This document shows positions 59,152 to 64,000 of a stretch of 64,000 bases of DNA, in pieces. Within the stretch, counting starts at the first letter, position 1, and each line of letters begins with the position of its first letter. Under the pieces are notes generated by a model that saw only the letters and a list, made by a program, of their open reading frames with translations, did no database searches and was not told the DNA's origin. Origin of the DNA: Parelaphostrongylus tenuis (taxonomy: Eukaryota; Nematoda; Chromadorea; Rhabditida; Metastrongylidae); assembly GCA_019055375.1 (NCBI GenBank), contig JAHQIW010005418.1:1-64000 (forward strand). The letters run 5' to 3'. The position numbers and the translations under genes are program-made.

Positions 59152-62100
59152 GGGACAGTAATCGAGTTCAGCAAAGCAAACTATGTCGTCGTCAATCTAC
59201 TCGGTGAAGGAGGATTCGGCGCCATGTACAAGTAATCAGTATATATTCGTGGAATTCTAGGAAAGTGACTTAGCTCAATTTGTTCAGAGTTCATGATCAA
59301 AAAGATGCGAGAAAAGAGTACGCAATGAAAGTCGAGAAAAAATAAATCGAACAACGCCGGCATTCTAAACTGAAAATGGAAGTGAGTCGCTTTGCCATTG
59401 AGCAGTTTTTTCCACCACGGAAGTTTTCATCTTAGTTTTCATGAAAGAAAACACGAAGTTGGTTCGTCGAAAAACATCCAAACTGCTGGAGATAGCTAGC
59501 GAGCAGAATTAATTCTCAACATATACAAAAAATCGCGATAACCAATAGGTCAAGATCTTCAACACTCTTCCGACGACACCTATTTCCGTATTTTCTTTGC
59601 ACTGGACGACCTCCGCTCTTTCGCTCCGCTTACCGTGAAGCCTGTAGATGCCATAGGGGTCACTCCGCGAGATTTTGTGTAGCTACGTCCTTTTTCTCGA
59701 GTGATTTAGTTTTCCCTCCATTTCGGAAGAGATTCCCTGCTTTCCTTACCTTGTGCACATTCGAAGATCTCCTATACACCTTACCGTGCTTTTGATTCAT
59801 AGGAAAATCTTGTTATGAGAAAAGATACGCCCCTTCAACACTTTTGTGCCGTCAAAACTCTAGGTGTTCTCATAAATTATGCCCCTGGAGCAATAAACAC
59901 AAATTTTACTAATTAAAAGCGTACCCAAGCCTGCTTCTTTTATTATTCTGGTGATTGTGACATGATCATAGTCAAAATCTTTGGCTAACACCTTGATAAT
60001 CCAATTCGATTACTACTCAAAAGCCTCACTGACGATCTCCCGGTAAATTTGGCGCGAGACGTCCGGAGCGCGGCTAGTCCTTCAAGTTGGCGTATCCAGC
60101 GCGAAATTCTACAAAAAATCCAAAAGTTGTTTGCCTTAACACAAATTCTTGAGCCTTTGCACAATTGATGTTCCCAAAAGCGGTCTAAGCATCACGTTCA
60201 AATTCGTGCTTGTAAAGCAGCAAATTGCTTCGTTGAGCGGCCATGATGCGGTAAGTATAGAGGAATTTGGTACCAATAGGAAACTTGGAAAGTTCTGCAC
60301 TAGGTCGCAGAAATGTTTTCAGGCTAATGGCTCACACTTTGAGTAGTGATATTGCTTTTTATCTCCGGATATTCATATAGTGAAAATGAAGTTTGGTTGC
60401 AGCACTCAAAGCACCACGTGAACTTTTCAAGGAGTTTTATGGAGGATGAATCTAAGGAAGAGAGTCCAATGCAAGAACTACTGTAATCTTCACGATAATT
60501 GTTATGCCCTCTTTAGCAACTTATCCGATCCGTATTGCAATGTGTTTTTTCACTGCGCAGATCCCAGTGCTTCTTGCATTCAAACTGTCTTTAACCCTCC
60601 TTTTGAACGTGGTAGAATACTGATAAGCGCGTCTCCTTGCATTCTTAAGAATAGCTTGGCTGATGCGCCCTGTATAGCAACTGTGATGACGGGCCACGTC
60701 TATAAATAAGTTATCTGGTATTCTACTAGTGACTGATAAGACTGAAATATCGAGTTCTGTCCACTCTCTCAGTTTTCAGGAAATTATGTTAACAAATTGT
60801 AGCTATTGCGATAAAGCTTGTCACATATCGGCGACAGGCGGTGACGTTCTAGGAATTTCTAACTAGGACTTTTTGAGAGCTTCCGTGAATTAGTCGTATC
60901 TAACAAATAAACCGTAGTGAAGACGTACTAATCAAGTACTCAACTATAACACTATTGGTGTTGCCTCCTATTCCAGATTGCAGTACTTAAACTCGTAGCG
61001 GGTCAACGAAAACAACCACATTTTACATCAATTATCGATCAAGGCAAAAAAAATACGTTCTTCTTTCTCGTCATGGAATTGGTCGGTAAAAGTCTTGCCG
61101 ATCTGAAAGAATCACGTTCAAACAAAGTATGTCAGCTTACACTTATCGCTGTCATCGTAGATTTCGTATAGATGTTTTTGTCTCCCAGGTGTTCACAGTG
61201 CCTACTAGTATGGGTGCAGGCATACAATGTCTAGAGGCATGTGAAGATTTACACAAGTACGGTTTTATACATCGTGATTTGAAGCCGGCCAACTACGCAT
61301 GTGGTTTAGGAGGCAAGAAAAGAGTGATAAGAGATTATATTCCACTACAGTGATGCAGGTAATAACAATACATAGGTTATCTGGTTTGTTTGTCAAAAGA
61401 TTTTACAATCATCTCTTTGCTTTTTTGAGAATCAGTTTTCACTCAAGTGGTATCCTTGTCTAAAGTAACGCTCGTGGTAATTGTCCTCTGAATAAAACAC
61501 GAAAAAGTAGCCGATCCGAAAGCATTGCATGAATTTCATCAATATTGGATAGACGAAACTATCAGGAACATTTTCCAAAACAACTAAATTTGATCCCTTG
61601 AAGATCGGTTGGCATTGTGAATATCGGAATCAAGAGTTTATTTGATAAATAATACAACCGTAAAATCGCTGCAGGACATCAAGCAAAATCATGAATTTTA
61701 AGAATTTCAATAGAAATTTCAGGTGTATATACTTGATTTTGAAATTGCAAGAAAAATCACAAATGTGAAAGGAGAGCTAAAAGCACCACGACAAAGCGCT
61801 CGATTCAAGGTATCTGTTTGAGTTGACCTTCAATCTCCGCCACTACAGAATCTGACCAAACGTTACGACCCCTATAACTCGATGTTTGTCTTTTATTTAA
61901 GAGAAGCAGCGAACTATTGCTTCATAAAGGTAAAGGCAATCAATGAAACATTTTGTATCATGTTTTGTGTTACTCTCCAAATCAACCGTATGTTTATGAG
62001 CTTTCTAAAATCACATGAAGAGTAGTATTGGGAAACTCACGCAATCTAAGAGTGTCAAGTAACGACAAATTGTTCATTTAAAAGTGATCAAAATCCCATT

Positions 62101-62516
62101 GAAATAATTTTTGCTCTGAGCAACAAAAAAAAAGCAAAAACTCATTGTTTGATAAAGAGGAGTAAAGCTAATAATATACATTTACAGTTTCAAAAAACTT
62201 TACGCTTTTGATTCATAATTTACCATATCTCACCAAACCATGTGAAATTTGACTCTTCAATTTAACGTTTTACCTATGATTTTGGAAACCACTGAACATC
62301 CTATTTATTAAGGGAACGATTTGATTCGCTTCCATGGCTTATCACAGAAATGTTGAGATGGGCCCGAAAGATGACTGTGAATCATGGTTTTACCTGATGC
62401 TGGATATAACTATCCCAGGAGGTTTATTCTTTGACAGAGTTCTTGAAATTCATAAATCTTTATCATACTTAATGAAAGAGATTGTAGCAAAGAAATATGA
62501 GTCAAACAATAACTAA
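59152..62516 (+). pseudogene. CK1/TTBK-like kinase pseudogene, copy 5
   Basis: Most complete catalytic core. Blocks: 59152-59231 (LLGEGGFGAMYK, donor GTAATC kept); 59288-59381 (EYAMKVEKK, stop, then IEQRRHSKLKME); 60977-61126 (stop-free hinge exon, VMELVGKSLADL); 61189-61326 (HRDLKPANYACG); 61723-61809 (VYILDFEIARK, then APRQSARFK); 62313-62516 (GTI, stop, FASMAYHRNVEMGPKDDCESWFYLMLDITIPGG). Phases match across these introns. Lesions differ from copies 1 and 2: a TAA after VEKK, the donor after the HRD exon changed from GTAAG to ATAAG, and CGA to TGA in GTIRFAS. The metal-binding DFG motif is DFE. The first exon is missing because block Y lies just upstream. The C-lobe exon is lost in the deletion at 63,249. 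Confidence 0.87.
59915..60065 (-). mobile_element. Transposase-like HTH scrap, unit 5
   Basis: Same position in the kinase intron as in units 1 and 2, with the VLAKDFDYDHVTITRI block kept. Confidence 0.35.
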
Positions 62517-63248
62517 GAATTCATCAGAAACAGTTGAGTAGCACCTAGGAAGTGCTTGGGAAAATTATGGACATACATGGCAAAGCATCCACTATGCATC
62601 AGCTATCTGAATAAATTTTCTGTTTTACTGCTTTTCATCAGTGGATTGATGTCCTGACTATTTGGGAACGAAGTGCTACAAAACGTGGCATGACGGCGGC
62701 GAAGAGTCTCATTCAGTTAGTGTAATTGATGCTTTCGCTCCTCTCCGCAAACTTTTATCCAAGTTCACCGCAATGGAACTTACGGAAATTACTAGATAAT
62801 TTGAGATTTTGAAGGAACATTACCATCAAAGTAATAGAATATCACTAAAAGACTTCTACAAGAATAAATTCAGTAAAAAGGACGCCCATATTCGAAAAAA
62901 TTTAATGTATCACTGAGTGTAATTTGATCTAAACTTTGTTATTATTGCTTATAAATAAAAGAGATGCAAGTATAGCAAGTGTTTAGCCAATGTTTAGGTG
63001 GTTTAGCAATTTTGCCACCCTATAGTCAAATATGAGCGGCCACAGAGTCTCCTCAATGGCTCAACAGGACCAGTCTTAGACTAACATGAATCAAAGATAT
63101 TCATACCAGGATTGCACTTCCACAAGGATCAGCAGCAACATTTTTGGCCTCCGAAGTCCAGTGATTCTGTGTTTTGTGTAACTTCGTCAGCACATAATTA
63201 AGTAATACATTTTAAAAATGGTTAACGTGTACAACCTATGGTGAAACG
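62517..63248. other. No gene; collinear with 16,709-17,448
   Basis: Contains the mirror-related AAATTGC..CACCCTATAGTCAAATATG landmark near 63,005. No coding signal kept. Confidence 0.5.
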
Positions 63249-63255
63249 ATGAAAT
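63249..63255. other. Deletion junction in unit 5
   Basis: ATGAAAT here joins sequence matching 17,449 to sequence matching 19,781. In unit 1 the same ATGAAAT occurs at both 17449-17455 and 19775-19781. About 2.3 kb, including the foldback cluster and the kinase C-lobe exon, is missing. Confidence 0.8.
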
Positions 63256-63793
63256 ATACTAACTAAACTGGAAACATGGTGTTTTTACATTTTATGAGTG
63301 ACTGTAGTTTTATGGGGAGCGAAGTCAGCAGGAGGCGACATCAAGGACCCGTATGACTGGGAGAAAACCGTCTAACGTACTGTTACCACAACTGTAAAGG
63401 CGCCGTAAATGCCGAGCCATAGAAACAATTTTGAATACTTCAAAGCCTAACTGACTCACCAAATTGTTTTTGGATAACCTTGTATTTATGTGGTTTTTCC
63501 TTACTCAATATTTCTCTCATTTCCCTAACTGCTATTAGAGCGTGTTATCTTTAGATCCAGTTACGCTGACAACTACTGGATGCTTTTAATCAAAATAAAT
63601 TTTTTATTTAACTGCCTTAATAGCACTATTATAATATTGTAATTACGTAAGCGAGGATGCTGAGTGATATGCAAACATTCGATATCAGAAGGAAGTTGAA
63701 CCCATGTTTCACCCTATATGGCCTTATGTTACCATCACTTCACTGAGTTTTTTGTTCTCCTCCTGTTTAACATTTCTAATAAGTTCCGGATCA

Positions 63794-63866
63794 GCCTCGA
63801 TAGCTCAGTTGGGAGAGCGTTAGACTGAAGATCTAAAGGTCACCAGTTCGATCCTGGTTCGGGGCA
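63794..63866 (+). tRNA. tRNA-Phe (GAA), copy 5
   Basis: Identical over 73 nt to the other four copies. TTTT follows four bases downstream. The unit runs off the window edge after it. Confidence 0.97.
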
Positions 63867-64000
63867 CTCGTTTTGCATCACAGAGGATGCACCACTTCAT
63901 GTTCCTTGCGTATGTTTTAGCACGTAGCCCAGGGAACAAACACATCTCATAAATCAGGATACAATAGGAGATTCAAAGATGAAAGAATAAATAGAGGATG

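Overview
The window is eukaryotic, AT-rich, non-coding-dominated DNA. Short exons with GT-AG borders, (TA)n microsatellites, tRNA-derived repeats, mariner/Tc1 relics and an RTE-type retrotransposon relic all point to a metazoan genome. The kinase relics read as nematode CK1-superfamily, tau-tubulin-kinase-like (TTBKL) proteins. The retrotransposon reads like the RTE family common in strongylid/hookworm genomes. I infer a clade V parasitic nematode; the species cannot be told from the sequence.

Layout. (1) 1-10,427: relics of C2H2 zinc-finger exons in two diverged copies, RRM-type exons between them, two long-TIR foldback elements, tRNA-like repeats and a decayed mariner with recognisable terminal repeats. 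(2) 10,428-64,000: an array of five partial copies of one segment, in strictly alternating orientation (+ - + - +). Unit 1 is 10,428-24,059 (+), unit 2 is 27,824-42,600 (-), unit 3 is 43,967-48,010 (+), unit 4 is 49,590-54,665 (-) and unit 5 is 54,945-64,000 (+). A complete unit reads: block X, block Y (holds a mariner relic and a TTAA-flanked MITE), a CK1/TTBK-like kinase pseudogene, foldback repeats, kinase C-terminal exon, tRNA-Phe(GAA), and tRNA-Gly(CCC) on the other strand. Units carry different subsets.

Units 1 and 2 form a giant palindrome: arms of about 11.3 kb (about 12,740-24,059 and 27,824-39,150), inner parts nearly identical, with a 3.76 kb spacer holding a decayed RTE element. 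Units 3 and 4 form a second palindrome: arms of about 3.75 kb (43,967-47,746 and 49,590-53,342) and a 1.84 kb spacer. The two palindromes are diverged from each other, although arms within each pair are nearly identical.

The only genes that look intact are tRNAs: five tRNA-Phe copies (identical over all 73 nt, each followed by a T run) and two tRNA-Gly. Every kinase copy is broken. The array is therefore mainly of interest as a genome-architecture system: amplified inverted repeats, possible arm-to-arm gene conversion, and possible long-hairpin RNA from kinase pseudogenes. Percent identities are by-eye impressions from partial comparisons, not computed alignments.
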